Below are positions 16,117 through 25,607 of a stretch of 43,171 nt of DNA, piece after piece (the first letter of the stretch is position 1; each line of letters starts with the position of its first letter). The stretch comes from Acidobacteriota bacterium. GTDB lineage: Bacteria; Acidobacteriota; Terriglobia; Terriglobales; Acidobacteriaceae. The notes below the pieces were generated by a model. The model did no database searches, was not told the origin of the DNA, and saw only the letters and a program-made list of their open reading frames with translations. The stretch covers positions 1 to 43,171 of the forward strand of contig JAKBHH010000022.1 of NCBI GenBank assembly GCA_021836865.1, read 5' to 3'. The translations under genes were made by a program, and so were the position numbers.

Positions 16117-17751
16117 ATGAAATGTTTAGGCCTGCATAGCCAATTGCCGCGTGCCGCGGTCGCCTGCATCCTGCTTGTTCTGCCATGCCTCGCATGTTGC
16201 GGCCAGCAAGAACCCTCTTCCGTTCGCCGCGAACTCGCACGTGTTATGCAGGGGGAGCAGCAAGGCCCCTTTCGTCCGGACTGGAATTCGCTCGCTGCCT
16301 ATCGCATCCCTGCATGGTATCGCGATGCAAAGTTCGGCATTTTCATTCATTGGGGTGTCTACTCCGTTCCGGCATTCGGAAACGAATGGTACCCGCGCAA
16401 TATGTACATCCAGGGCAGCCCGGAGTACAAGCATCACATCGCTACGTATGGCCCGCAGGCAAAGTTTGGTTACAAAGACTTTATTCCGCAGTTCAAGGCA
16501 GAACACTTTGACGCGGATGCCTGGGTGGACCTTTTTGTGCGCGCCGGAGCCCGCTACATTGTTCCCGTGGCAGAACACTGCGACGGCTTTGCCATGTATG
16601 ACTCAGACATCACCGGCTGGAACGCGGTCAAGATGGGCCCTCATCGTGACGTGGTCGGCGCATTGGAGGCGGCCACCCGCCAGCGTGGTCTGCACTTCGG
16701 CGTCTCATCCCATCGAGCTGAGCACTGGTGGTGGTACTCCGGCGGTAGGAAGTTTGACTCGGACGTGAGGGATCCAGAGTTTGCCGGACTCTATGCGCCT
16801 GCACGGCCGAGGAGACTCCCCGGCGAGAACGACGAAAAGGAGCCTGATCCAAATCATCTGGAGCGCTGGCTGCCTCCCGACACAGCCTTCCTTGACGACT
16901 GGCTGGCGCGCAGCAGCGAGCTTGTTGACAAGTACCATCCGGACTTCATGTACTTCGACTGGTGGATTGGCCAGCCCGCATTTCGGCCCTACCTCAAGCA
17001 ATTTGCCGCGTACTATTACAACCATGCATCGGCGCGGGCACAAGGCGTCGTACTCACTTACAAGGACCACGATTTCCCTGAGAATGCAGCCGTCCTCGAC
17101 ATCGAGCGCGGCAAACTGGATGCCCTGCGTCTATTGCCGTGGCAAACCGACACTTCCGTCAGCATCCATTCCTGGGGTTATGTGAAAGGGGATCAATATC
17201 GCGATGCCAAATCGTTGATTGATGAACTCGTCGATGTCGTCAGCAAGAACGGAAACCTGCTGCTGAATGTGGGTCCGGAGGCCGATGGAACAATCCCCGC
17301 ACAGGCCAGGACCATTCTGCTCGATATGGGGCGCTGGCTCACAACAAATGGCGAGGCCATTTACGATTCAAGGCCATGGCTGCTCTATGGCGAAGGCCCC
17401 ACAGTTGTCACAAGCAGCGCGCTGAACACGGATCTGCAGGAGTTCACACCCGAAGACATCCGCTTCACAACCAGCAAAGGCGCTCTCTACGCCATCGCCC
17501 TCGGTTGGCCAACCCACGGAGAGCTGCGCGTGCAGTCGCTGTGGCGCGGCACGCCCTATCTACCCGGACCGGTATGTTCCGTGCAACTGCTCGGGCAGAA
17601 AGGCATGCTCACCGCCGTGCAGCGCGACGACGGTTTGCACATCCTGCTGCCCAGCAGCGCACCGGATGAGCCGGCATTTGTCTTTCGCATTTTGGCGGCC
17701 GCGCATTCCGGCGGCCGATGCGGAGGCGCGCTCGTCGCGGCAGCGCGGTAA
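16117..17751 (+). CDS. GH29 alpha-L-fucosidase, secreted
   Basis: A 544-residue protein with a signal peptide (hydrophobic residues about 12-28, ending near CCGQQ). The GH29 domain covers about residues 50-420: FGIFIHWGVYSVPAFGNEWY at the start of the barrel, AGARYIVPVAEHCDGFAMYDS, and FGVSSHRAEHWWW. Asp281 in FMYFDWWIG is the expected catalytic nucleophile, and LLLNVGPEADGTIP is a strong family signature. A C-terminal beta domain follows. The enzyme removes terminal alpha-L-fucose from glycans outside the cytoplasm. No good ribosome-binding site is visible before the ATG. Fucose occurs on pectin and xyloglucan side chains, consistent with the rhamnosidases and arabinofuranosidase here. The gene is convergent with the rhamnonate operon, separated by about 350 bp that contain a glycosidase relic. 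Confidence 0.95.
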   Translation: MKCLGLHSQLPRAAVACILLVLPCLACCGQQEPSSVRRELARVMQGEQQGPFRPDWNSLAAYRIPAWYRDAKFGIFIHWGVYSVPAFGNEWYPRNMYIQGSPEYKHHIATYGPQAKFGYKDFIPQFKAEHFDADAWVDLFVRAGARYIVPVAEHCDGFAMYDSDITGWNAVKMGPHRDVVGALEAATRQRGLHFGVSSHRAEHWWWYSGGRKFDSDVRDPEFAGLYAPARPRRLPGENDEKEPDPNHLERWLPPDTAFLDDWLARSSELVDKYHPDFMYFDWWIGQPAFRPYLKQFAAYYYNHASARAQGVVLTYKDHDFPENAAVLDIERGKLDALRLLPWQTDTSVSIHSWGYVKGDQYRDAKSLIDELVDVVSKNGNLLLNVGPEADGTIPAQARTILLDMGRWLTTNGEAIYDSRPWLLYGEGPTVVTSSALNTDLQEFTPEDIRFTTSKGALYAIALGWPTHGELRVQSLWRGTPYLPGPVCSVQLLGQKGMLTAVQRDDGLHILLPSSAPDEPAFVFRILAAAHSGGRCGGALVAAAR

Positions 17752-17798
17752 GATTGCGCCATGTTGCTTCTGCCTTCTTCACCGCAAGAGACTGACTC

Positions 17799-18038
17799 CT
17801 ACTTGCCCAGGACCGTAGCAACCGCGAATGGTGGCAGGGTGAGAGTTTCACCCTGCCATTTCGCGGTGTCGAGGCTGACACCTGCCGCAACCATTGCAAC
17901 ATGATCTGCGGTAAAGTCCGTCGGAAGCGCGACAGAAAGCGGCCTGTTGCGCTTATTCACAAGCAGGAGGCGCTTGCCCGCCAAGCCCTTAAGAGCCCGC
18001 GCATCAAGGTCGCCACTCACAAACTTCGCCTCGCCGGT
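17799..18038 (-). pseudogene. C-terminal remnant of a GH39-like glycosidase, paralogous to 35362-36861
   Basis: On the minus strand, an open stretch after an in-frame stop (18039-18041) encodes about 79 residues: SGDLDARALKGLAGKRLLL, then VNKRNRPLSVALP, and an end with LTLPPFAVATVLGK. This lines up with the last 80 residues of the intact enzyme at 35362-36861 (GGDIAAQAFVTQAGRKLLL, TNKRSQATEVLLP, IHLEPFAVTVVSW). No barrel or catalytic residues remain. It lies just downstream of the lactonase gene on the same strand, so an ancestral GH39-like gene probably ended that operon and was mostly deleted. The 60 bp between relic and lactonase stop show only a short open piece in another frame. The remaining gap (17752-17798) is empty. 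Confidence 0.65.
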
Positions 18039-18099
18039 TCATCGCCTGCCTGCGTAGAGCCTGATCCCTTCACGGGCCACTTAAGCCTCGTCAATCCGC

Positions 18100-19080
18100 C
18101 TACCCCGACGAATTCTGCAATTGCGCCTGGCTGGGCGTACGCGCGCGCCAATGATAAACAGCGATCGAATTCTTCCAGAAATACTTCTGCTGTGCAGCCA
18201 GGCTCCTTGTGGCGATGTAGCGCCGTGCGACACCGAATGTCTCGTCAAACGTGGCGAGCGAATCACTATTCGGCCAGTCGCTGCCGAAAAAGATGCGGTC
18301 CTCTCCGAAAAGGTCCCAGAGCCGGTCGAGCGCCGCCTTGTAGAACCCGGAATCAAGCGAGACATGTCCCGCAACACGTCGCACAATCTCTGATGCTTTT
18401 ACATAGACATTTTTTCGTTGGGCAAGTTGCCGCAGATTTGCTTCGTAATCATCCTGGGCGCGCGCATCGGTCGGTGCATCGGCGTGCGGCAGGTGATCAA
18501 TTACGATGCGTAGATCTGGAACGTTATCCGATACCCGGACAACGGCTGCGATCAAGTCAGGATCAGGATTCGCTGTCTCAAGCACCAGGCCCGCGTCAGA
18601 GAGTAACTTGAGACCGGCCCGGAACTCCTGCTTATGCACCGCTGCTCCCAGGTCACGGCTCCACAGATTGCCGTAGCGTATGCCAAGGAAGAGGGAGCTG
18701 CGATGCAGTCGGTCCAGTGTCGCACCAAAGTCCGCGTTGTCCGGCGCCAGATCGCCGATGAATCCGAGCATGATGGTATTCCGCTCCACCACATCCTGCA
18801 GCCAGAAATTGTCTACCATCCATGGGCTGCACTCCACCGCAATGGCGCCGACCACGCCGTGAGGCCTGGCAAGCGGGAGATAGCGCGCAGGTAGCGCTGG
18901 CTGATACAGAACAGTGTCGGTCTTCTCCGGCCATGGAATGCCACCGGGGCGGGTTGGATCGAAGAGGTGGATGTGCGCGTCGATGACCGGCATGGCCGAG
19001 TCGAGCGCTTGAAGCAGGGGGGCGGTGGCAGCGCCCGCTGCAAGTGAGATTGAAGATTTCAAAAGGTCTCGTCTTTGCAC
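18100..19080 (-). CDS. COG3618 amidohydrolase, candidate L-rhamnono/L-fucono-lactonase, exported
   Basis: 326 residues. An N-terminal signal with Arg-Arg (MQRRDLLKSSISLAAGAAT) suggests Tat export. The amidohydrolase domain follows: PVIDAHIHLFDP (metal ligands His36 and His38), a central IRYGNLW segment, VIDHLPHAD, NVYVKASEI, and FFGSDWPNSD with the catalytic-type Asp. The short COG3618 group includes L-fuconolactonase and L-rhamnonolactonase, and the next gene upstream on the strand is rhmD, whose substrate is L-rhamnonate. Opening L-rhamnono-lactone to rhamnonate is therefore the best guess. The predicted export is odd for a sugar-acid pathway normally drawn in the cytoplasm. Start and signal are consistent; the substrate is inferred from context. 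It is last of four genes (GH106, MFS, rhmD, lactonase), 83 bp after rhmD. Confidence 0.85.
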   Translation of the reverse strand: MQRRDLLKSSISLAAGAATAPLLQALDSAMPVIDAHIHLFDPTRPGGIPWPEKTDTVLYQPALPARYLPLARPHGVVGAIAVECSPWMVDNFWLQDVVERNTIMLGFIGDLAPDNADFGATLDRLHRSSLFLGIRYGNLWSRDLGAAVHKQEFRAGLKLLSDAGLVLETANPDPDLIAAVVRVSDNVPDLRIVIDHLPHADAPTDARAQDDYEANLRQLAQRKNVYVKASEIVRRVAGHVSLDSGFYKAALDRLWDLFGEDRIFFGSDWPNSDSLATFDETFGVARRYIATRSLAAQQKYFWKNSIAVYHWRARTPSQAQLQNSSG

Positions 19081-19163
19081 TCGGACTCCTCTGGATATGC
19101 GCGTTTGAGTTATGCCCTTGGATAGGATGGTGCCTGGCCTCTGGCTCGAACCGGAGACGGTCT

Positions 19164-20345
19164 CTACGGATGAGGGTAGGGTCGATGCAGCTTACATTCA
19201 GGATTCAGGCGGACACCGAATCCTGGCGCATCCGGTACCTTCATGCGTCCGTTCACCGGCACCGGTTCATTCAGCAGCAGCGGAGCAAACATCGGTATCA
19301 CCCTGTCGGCCTGCGGCGCCATCATCAGGAACTCTGAAAAGGGGCTGTTATGCCGCGTGAGAACAAAATGATAACTGTAAACGCTTGACCCATGCGGAAC
19401 CACCAGCACGCCTCGGCTATCGGCGAGATCCGCAATCTTTATGAGTTCTGTGATGCCGCCGCACCAGCCCACGTCGGGCTGCAGAATATCCGCGCACCCC
19501 ATCTCCAAAAGCAGCCGGAATCCCCAGCGCGTCGCCTCGTGTTCTCCAGTTGTGACGAGCATGCCGCGGGGCGCATTGCGCTTGAGCTCGGCATAACCCC
19601 AGTAGTCATCGGGCGGCAGAGCCTCCTCGATCCACCTCAGGGAGTATTGCGAGGCTTCCCGCGCAAGTCGTATCGCGTAGTCCAGATCCAAACTCATCCA
19701 GCAGTCATACATCAGCCAGAAATCATTGCCGGTACGCGATCGCATATCGGCAAGCAGAGCGAGGTTTTTCCGCATCCCCTCTTCGCCTTCTGCCGGGGAG
19801 TGGCGCAATGGCAGCTTTCCGCCGATGAACCCCATCTGCTTGGCCAGATCGGGTCGCGATCCTGTCGCATAGAAGACGAGCTCCTGCTGAACGGCTCCGC
19901 CCAGAAGTTGATACACCGGCTCTTGCCGCAGCTTGCCTAGAAGATCCCATAGAGCAAGATCAACGCAGCTGATCGCATTCAACACAAGGCCCTTGCGGCC
20001 ATAAAACAGCGTGGAAAGATACATCTGATCCCATATCCGCTCGATCTCTCCAACGTGCGCACCCTCCAGGAATCGCGCCAGGTGGGACTCTACAATCCAC
20101 GCCGCAGGTTCACCCCCAGTAGTCACGGCAAAGCCCACAACGCCGTTCTCCGCCTCGATTTCAACGACCAATGTGCCCAGTACGTTCAGCCCGAAGGACT
20201 GGCGGCTCTGCCGGTACTCGGGATATTTCGCCATGGGCGTTGCGATGTGATCGTCGATCCAATGGCCCGGTCTCTGATCGTGGTAGTCGCCTCCGCCGCC
20301 CTTGAATACGAAGGCACGAACTTGACGGATGATAGGGTCGGCCAT
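19164..20345 (-). CDS. rhmD: L-rhamnonate dehydratase
   Basis: A 393-residue enolase-superfamily enzyme that removes water from L-rhamnonate to give 2-keto-3-deoxy-L-rhamnonate in the cytoplasm. The N-terminal capping domain carries the RhmD signature [19 protein letters not shown] and [13 protein letters not shown]. In the barrel the metal ligands are Asp214 (MYDCW), Glu240 (RWIEEALPP) and Glu268 ([12 protein letters not shown]), and the catalytic dyad is Asp291 (QPDVGW) with His318 (VPHGSS). These match the characterised E. coli RhmD set with an 11-12 residue offset. The start is the ATG after GGAGAG; the frame runs on upstream, but that part overlaps the MFS gene and is non-coding. Neighbours are a RhmT-like carrier 32 bp upstream and the lactonase downstream. 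This is the firmest pathway marker in the window. Confidence 0.96.
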   Translation of the reverse strand: MADPIIRQVRAFVFKGGGGDYHDQRPGHWIDDHIATPMAKYPEYRQSRQSFGLNVLGTLVVEIEAENGVVGFAVTTGGEPAAWIVESHLARFLEGAHVGEIERIWDQMYLSTLFYGRKGLVLNAISCVDLALWDLLGKLRQEPVYQLLGGAVQQELVFYATGSRPDLAKQMGFIGGKLPLRHSPAEGEEGMRKNLALLADMRSRTGNDFWLMYDCWMSLDLDYAIRLAREASQYSLRWIEEALPPDDYWGYAELKRNAPRGMLVTTGEHEATRWGFRLLLEMGCADILQPDVGWCGGITELIKIADLADSRGVLVVPHGSSVYSYHFVLTRHNSPFSEFLMMAPQADRVIPMFAPLLLNEPVPVNGRMKVPDAPGFGVRLNPECKLHRPYPHP

Positions 20346-20377
20346 GGAGTGAATCTCTCCTTCTTCGATACGCGAGG

Positions 20378-21706
20378 TCAGTTTGGCAGCATGCGCTCCT
20401 GCGAAGGTGTACCCTCCGCTAGAAGTGCAATGAGACCGGCCGCCAACACTGTGCATCCCGCGAGTACATACAGGCCAGCGGCTGGGGAATGGAAGTGATG
20501 ATCCGCCCACACTTTGATATTGGGAGCGACAAACCCACCCAGAGCACCCAGCGCGTTGATCACTGCGATGCCTCCCGCGGCGGCTCTTCCAGACAAATAA
20601 CTGGTCGGGAACGTCCAAAACAACGGCTGCACTGCGATAAAGCCGGATGCGGCAACGCAGATTGCTGTCATCGCGACCACGCCATGTGGAGCCAGAAACA
20701 TTGTGCTCGCCCAGGCTGAGACGCCCAATATCGATGCGGCGACGATCCGATGAACATTCCAGCGATCGGTCAGTCGCGGTACCCAATAAGCTGCGACCAT
20801 GGCGCACATCCACGGGAGCGCGGAGACAATTCCGACTTCTGGCCCCATGGACTGACCCAGAATTGCCGCAACGTCCGTCGGCAGATAAAACACCACTCCG
20901 TAGACGCTCATTTGAATGAGAAAGTAGATCGCGACAAAGTGATACATCCTGCGACGTGAGAGAGCGTGAAGAAATGCCGATGGGCCATGCGATCTTCGCC
21001 GTTCATCTTCATCCTGAAGGGCCTTGTGCAGTGCTGCTTGTTCCGGTCTGGAAAGCCAGCGCGCGTTTGACGGCCGATCGGCGAGATACCAGAATGCCCA
21101 CACCCCAACTACGACTGCAAGGGATCCTTCCACCAGGAACATCCACTGCCATCCAGGGAGCCCCGCCCTTCCGTGCAGAGTCAGCAGCAAACCGGAGAGC
21201 GGTCCTCCGAAGATAAATGCCAGCGGTGCGCCAAAATAGAACTGCCCTAAGATCTGACTGCGTACGCGCGCAGGAAACCAGTAGGTGAGGTAGAGAATCA
21301 CTCCGGGAAAGAAGCCCGCCTCCGCAAAGCCCAGCGAGAGACGCAACACATAAAACGAAACAGGCCCGCGCACGAACATGGTTGCGATGGAGATGAGCCC
21401 CCATGTAACCATGATGCGGCACATCCAAATCCTTGCACCGACTCTATGCAGGATGAGGTTGCTGGGTATCTCAAACAGTGCGTAACTGAGAAAGAAGAGA
21501 CCCGCTCCCCATGCGAACGCCGACTCCGAAAGCCCCGTTGACGATTGAAACGACTGTTTGGCAAACCCAATATTGACACGATCCAGAAAAGCCACAACAT
21601 ACATCAGCAGCAGGAAGGGAACCAGCCGAAAGCGAGCACGCGCGATTGCGCGAGTCAGCACATCATCCGTCGCCGGACAGCTCGTTACTCGCGTAATTGA
21701 GGTCAT
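20378..21706 (-). CDS. MFS transporter, ACS family, RhmT-like (candidate L-rhamnonate importer)
   Basis: 442 residues with the twelve-helix MFS layout and a central cytoplasmic loop. The anion:cation symporter (ACS) signature is clear: [19 protein letters not shown] in the first helix, then [20 protein letters not shown], and [20 protein letters not shown] in helix 4-5. The family imports organic anions and sugar acids with protons. E. coli keeps a related carrier (YfaV/RhmT) beside rhmD for rhamnonate, and the same pairing is seen here, 32 bp before rhmD, so rhamnonate is the likely cargo. Substrate assignment rests on context. A 219-bp gap with a long palindrome separates it from the upstream GH106 gene, so it may have its own promoter or a processing site. 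Confidence 0.92.
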   Translation of the reverse strand: MTSITRVTSCPATDDVLTRAIARARFRLVPFLLLMYVVAFLDRVNIGFAKQSFQSSTGLSESAFAWGAGLFFLSYALFEIPSNLILHRVGARIWMCRIMVTWGLISIATMFVRGPVSFYVLRLSLGFAEAGFFPGVILYLTYWFPARVRSQILGQFYFGAPLAFIFGGPLSGLLLTLHGRAGLPGWQWMFLVEGSLAVVVGVWAFWYLADRPSNARWLSRPEQAALHKALQDEDERRRSHGPSAFLHALSRRRMYHFVAIYFLIQMSVYGVVFYLPTDVAAILGQSMGPEVGIVSALPWMCAMVAAYWVPRLTDRWNVHRIVAASILGVSAWASTMFLAPHGVVAMTAICVAASGFIAVQPLFWTFPTSYLSGRAAAGGIAVINALGALGGFVAPNIKVWADHHFHSPAAGLYVLAGCTVLAAGLIALLAEGTPSQERMLPN

Positions 21707-21826
21707 AAGAGGAAGACTAAAAGCTGGAGCGGCATTACCAATCCCGCTTCAGAGAATTTTCGGGATCGAGCTAGCGTTCGTCCGGAGCCTGCATTCATCT
21801 TTCAAGCAATTAAGCTTGTGAATAGG

Positions 21827-21875
21827 CTGGACCGAAGTGAGTTGATCCAAAATGGATGAACTTGCTTCGGTCCAG
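21827..21875. repeat. 49-nt imperfect palindrome between GH106 and MFS genes
   Basis: Two 22-nt arms (CTGGACCGAAG... and ...CTTCGGTCCAG) surround the 5-nt centre AAAAT. Only three positions are not Watson-Crick; read as plus-strand RNA two of them become G-U pairs, leaving one G-G mismatch. A shorter hairpin (CAAGC/GCTTG) lies just to the left. The element sits in the 219-bp gap between GH106 and MFS, both on the minus strand, and has no T-run in that direction. It could be an operator, an mRNA processing or attenuation site, or an RNA read from the plus strand. Confidence 0.55.
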
Positions 21876-21925
21876 GCATAACGGCTGGCAGGTTTGCCTC
21901 CCAGCACCCTTCTGCTGTAAGGCCG

Positions 21926-24900
21926 CTACTCCGTTTGGGTCCGCAAGACCTTCACAGGTCCCAGCAGGCCCGAAGGCAGCAGCGGCGAGTTTGCCCTGTA
22001 GGGCTTTACGTCTGCGGAGGTGTAGGTGGTTGCGCCTGGTTGCTGATCGCCGATTAACCGATTCACCCAGGCGTTGGTGACCTTGATGGTGATTTCATTT
22101 GCGCCCGGCTTGAGTGCGGATGTTGCGTCCACGCGGTAGGGCGTATGCCACACCTCACCCAGGCTCTTGCCATTCACTGAAACCTCCGCAAGGTTTTTCA
22201 CATCGCCCAGATCAATCCAAACGTGCGCGCCTGCGTTGAACCAGTCCTCGGGAGCCTGCACGGTCTTGCTGTACGAGGCAGTTCCGGAGAAGTACTTCAC
22301 GCCCGCGTCTGCGTTGTCGCTCCAGGAAGCAAGAGTGTCCAGCGTGATGGATGCAGGCGCTCCCCAATCCGGCGGAAAACTCAGCTGCCAGGGTCCGTCC
22401 ACTGTAGCCAAAGTCGTCTGGGTAACATTGGGCAACTGGCGTGCGGTCTCTGCGGTCTTCTCGCGGAACAGCACGAATACCGTGCCCCACGGCTCTAGAT
22501 GAAGCGGAACGGTGGTGCGGCCATCTGCCATGGTGAAGGACGCCGGCTCCGTGACACCCGTGTCCGCATGCCAAAGTTCCGGAGTCCTGCCGGTCACGCG
22601 GAAGGTCGCCTGGACAGTTTCGTCGCGATCCTTCCTGTTGTCCACAAAATAGGCATCGCCATCGTCAAGCTTGCGATGGACAAACTCCAACCGAGCATCG
22701 CTTTCCGGCTTGGTGTAGTCGAAGTCGGGTGAAACATGTATTGCGGCAAATACATCCGTCAGGCTCTGCCCCGCATACACGGTTCCCTTGCCGACTGTGT
22801 GTACGCCTGTACCATCGCCAAAGAGCGCATCGCTTAACTTGCGGAACTCCGCCTGATCGTCGGCCAGGCTCGGGTCATCATTCGGTTTCGGCCCGGCCAC
22901 CACGGCGCCGTCCTCAACCAGCTTGTCAATCGCCCGCAGCACAGGCAGAGACATATGACGACTGTACTGATCCAGGCCCAGCACGTGATAGGTCATTCCG
23001 CCTGGAGTCACGATCTGTCCGTCCTTCACGCTGAGCTCATGAATCAAGGCATCGGCGTTCACGTAATCGAAACCAAATCCGGCCGGCACATCCGGAGACT
23101 TGTCGGCGAAGATCGCAGTCAGGTTGGAGTCTTCGCCATAAAAGTAGATCAGGTCCGCGCCAAAGTGTCCTTGCTGCAGAAGAAAGCTGGTGCGGGCCAG
23201 ATAATCAACCCATGCCCCGGCTTCTTCGGCCCACGTTTCGTTACGATTGAACCATTGCCCAAACGGTCCTAGTGTCAAGCCGGGCGCAGTGCCTTTGCCC
23301 ACCAGTGGCTGGTGTGCTGACTCGTGCACAACAATGCGGTTGATGCCGTTCAGAAACTCCTGATCGGCGGTCGGCTTCAGTGTTGCCGGTGACCAGGCCC
23401 AGGGCGCGGCCGCAGCTGTCATGGACTCGGCTGCCGCAAGGTTCTGGCCGTAGATGTGGGCCACCGACGCCGACTCACGATCATCCGCGTTGTAGCCATA
23501 TTGCTCTTTGTTGACGCCGGGCGTCTGCGTCCACATCGCACTCATGGGCACTTCGTTGAACTTCTTCACTTCCATACCATCGGCGACAAAGGCGCGCCCT
23601 GACTCATGCGATTCACCGTAATGGCCCATGCCTCGCTCATGCAGCGTGGCCTCCAACTGCCCGTAGTGCTCGTCGGCGATCAGGTCTGCAATCGTCTTGC
23701 GGAAATCCCATAGGAATCGGTCGCTGGCTTCTGCGCTTCCCACCACCTGTCCGGTGAGAACCGGCATCCAGGGAACCGGATCGTAGCCGCGCCGCTTCTT
23801 GAACTGGTCGATCATGTTGTCGGTCCAGTTCTGCGAGCCGGCCTCCCAACTATCGTTGATCACATAGCGAATGCCGCGCTGGCCCATCATGTCGGCGCCA
23901 ACCGTCTCTTTGTAGCTGTCAAGGTACGTGTCAAAATAAGCCTTCACGTACCGTCGATCGAGCTTGTCTACCTCCAGGCCGGTAGCCTCCGCCGTCGCAG
24001 GGTGGTTGGTGATTCCCAACAGCGAGTACCCGAACCGCAGCACCACCCAATGGCCTGCGGGCGGAGTCCAGTCCAGTGTTCCATCAGGATGCATCTTCGA
24101 CGTAAGGTCGATAATGTCGGACTTCTTCACCGCGGAAGCCGCGTCTACCGGCGGCGTTGCGAAGCCGTAGAGGTCTGGTTCCGGCACAAACGCAGCCTTC
24201 TCCTCGAAGTGACTGACGCGCGCGCCCGTATGGAGAACCAATTCCGCAATCTGATAGCTGGTCGGTGTGGGACCGACACGGAGTCCGAACGATTTAGGAT
24301 CAAGGCCTGCAGCCCATGCGGGCGGCGGTGGAGGCGGCGTCCGCTTGAAGGTCACCCGAAAATACTTGGCGGTCACCGCAGGAAAAGAGACCGTGTGCTC
24401 GGGCGACTCACCCGACGCCAGCCTGGCAACCAGCCGGAACGTCTGGCCATCATCACTGGCCTCAAGAGATTTTTCCGGTGCGGCAATTCCGTATATCATC
24501 GCGACGATCCGGTCCGGATCTTTCGTCACGTAGGTGATCGACCGAAGCGTCGTAGGCTTGGAAAACTCGTATTGAATCCACGCACTCTGCCCCGCCGCTG
24601 GAATCGGAAGATCCGTCGTCTTCTGCAGGTCGCCATCCGTGAGTATTGCCTGGTCGGGTGCGCCGCCGCTCGCAGTGATCTTCGGGTGCAGGTCGGTAAT
24701 GGACATGTCGTCTTTGGGTCTGCGATAAGCAACTACGACAGAGTCGGCGTAAAACTGCGGAGCCGCCTTCGCTCCCGGAGGCGCGCCCAGCGCATCGCGG
24801 ATACCGATGTTCTGAAATGCCCCGGTGTTCGACGGCGGATGCGCGAGCGTCCCCTTGAACGGCTTTCCGCCTTCCACGACCGTCTCGCTCCACACATATT

Positions 24901-25321
24901 TCTTCATGCCCTGCGACGGGGGCACCCATGGTCCACCGGACTCGCTCCACCCCGGTGAACCCGCAATCGCCTCTTCCATGTTCAACTGGTCGGCGAGCGT
25001 GGTGGCATACTTGAAAGCATCCTTCCACGCGGGGGTCATGTAGGCAAGTCGCTGTTTCACTACCTGCGGTGTCGACAAGGCTGCATCAAAGTTCTGAAAG
25101 CCGGCAATGCCAACGCGATTCATCCACTCCAGGTCCAGCTTGATCCCTTCCTGCGAGATGTTGCCGTTCATCCAGTGCCACCACACCCGTGGGCGAGCTC
25201 CCGCAGGCGGATTTGCAAAGCCCGCCTTGAGCGGGTCCGCTCCATCCTGGGCCAGGGCTGTGCACAGACAAATCACCATGGACAATGTAGCGAGGATCAC
25301 CTTAGTTGCGGAATTTCTCAT
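21926..25321 (-). CDS. GH106 family alpha-L-rhamnosidase, long form, secreted
   Basis: 1131 residues starting at an ATG with a strong AGGAGAAGG site and a signal peptide (hydrophobic about 8-24, ending LAQDG). The GH106 pattern is visible: ARPRVWWHWMNGNISQEGIK with LDLEWMNRVGIAGFQNFD at the barrel start, AGSPGWSESGGPWVPP, and a middle part with HYGESHESGRAFVADGMEVK and NRIVVHESAHQPL. A beta domain is inserted at about residues 200-370, and the C-terminus is a lectin-like beta-sandwich (WIDLGDVKNLAEVSVNGKSLG). GH106 enzymes cleave alpha-L-rhamnosyl linkages, for example in rhamnogalacturonan, by inversion. It heads the minus-strand group leading to MFS, rhmD and lactonase, which would use the rhamnose set free. 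The length is near the long GH106 forms. It is divergent from a second, shorter GH106. Confidence 0.93.
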   Translation of the reverse strand: MRNSATKVILATLSMVICLCTALAQDGADPLKAGFANPPAGARPRVWWHWMNGNISQEGIKLDLEWMNRVGIAGFQNFDAALSTPQVVKQRLAYMTPAWKDAFKYATTLADQLNMEEAIAGSPGWSESGGPWVPPSQGMKKYVWSETVVEGGKPFKGTLAHPPSNTGAFQNIGIRDALGAPPGAKAAPQFYADSVVVAYRRPKDDMSITDLHPKITASGGAPDQAILTDGDLQKTTDLPIPAAGQSAWIQYEFSKPTTLRSITYVTKDPDRIVAMIYGIAAPEKSLEASDDGQTFRLVARLASGESPEHTVSFPAVTAKYFRVTFKRTPPPPPPAWAAGLDPKSFGLRVGPTPTSYQIAELVLHTGARVSHFEEKAAFVPEPDLYGFATPPVDAASAVKKSDIIDLTSKMHPDGTLDWTPPAGHWVVLRFGYSLLGITNHPATAEATGLEVDKLDRRYVKAYFDTYLDSYKETVGADMMGQRGIRYVINDSWEAGSQNWTDNMIDQFKKRRGYDPVPWMPVLTGQVVGSAEASDRFLWDFRKTIADLIADEHYGQLEATLHERGMGHYGESHESGRAFVADGMEVKKFNEVPMSAMWTQTPGVNKEQYGYNADDRESASVAHIYGQNLAAAESMTAAAAPWAWSPATLKPTADQEFLNGINRIVVHESAHQPLVGKGTAPGLTLGPFGQWFNRNETWAEEAGAWVDYLARTSFLLQQGHFGADLIYFYGEDSNLTAIFADKSPDVPAGFGFDYVNADALIHELSVKDGQIVTPGGMTYHVLGLDQYSRHMSLPVLRAIDKLVEDGAVVAGPKPNDDPSLADDQAEFRKLSDALFGDGTGVHTVGKGTVYAGQSLTDVFAAIHVSPDFDYTKPESDARLEFVHRKLDDGDAYFVDNRKDRDETVQATFRVTGRTPELWHADTGVTEPASFTMADGRTTVPLHLEPWGTVFVLFREKTAETARQLPNVTQTTLATVDGPWQLSFPPDWGAPASITLDTLASWSDNADAGVKYFSGTASYSKTVQAPEDWFNAGAHVWIDLGDVKNLAEVSVNGKSLGEVWHTPYRVDATSALKPGANEITIKVTNAWVNRLIGDQQPGATTYTSADVKPYRANSPLLPSGLLGPVKVLRTQTE

Positions 25322-25607
25322 AAACCTTCTCCTGTGGAATCAGAGACCTGCAGACTTCGCTCTTCAGGAGTCTGGAGGGTGGGCCATACGCACCGATGCG
25401 CGAAAATTGCACGATTTGCGGGCGCAAAAACAATAGCATGTGAAACGTTGGATTCGAAAGAAAAAAGATTTTCCATTAGAATTTTGCTGCGCACGCCTCC
25501 GCGAGCGGCTCCGCTTCAGACGCAGCGACTTTGCCAACCGGACCCGGCTTTGTTATCAAGAGGCGCGCAACATAGTTGGCAGCTAAATCCCTGGAGGTCA
25601 ATTCCCG
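25322..25607. promoter_or_regulatory. 286-bp divergent control region of the two GH106 genes
   Basis: AT-rich around 25400-25490, in contrast to the flanking genes. It contains a palindrome TTTGCG-GG-CGCAAA (25415-25428), a candidate operator able to serve both directions, and TAGAAT around 25476-25481, a good -10 hexamer for the plus-strand gene but without a matching -35 at normal distance. Ribosome-binding sites lie at both ends: AGGAGAAGG before the minus-strand ATG and GGAGGT before the plus-strand ATG. No regulator gene is adjacent. Confidence 0.4.

Noticed and set aside
19144-19162. GGTTCGAGCC on the minus strand, resembling a tRNA T-loop
   Set aside because: The flanking bases do not form a 5-bp T-stem and no acceptor or anticodon arms can be drawn around it.
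20346-20813. 156-codon N-terminal extension of rhmD
   Set aside because: This part overlaps the MFS gene, shows no RhmD similarity, and the proper ATG at 20345 has a GGAGAG site and the family N-terminus.
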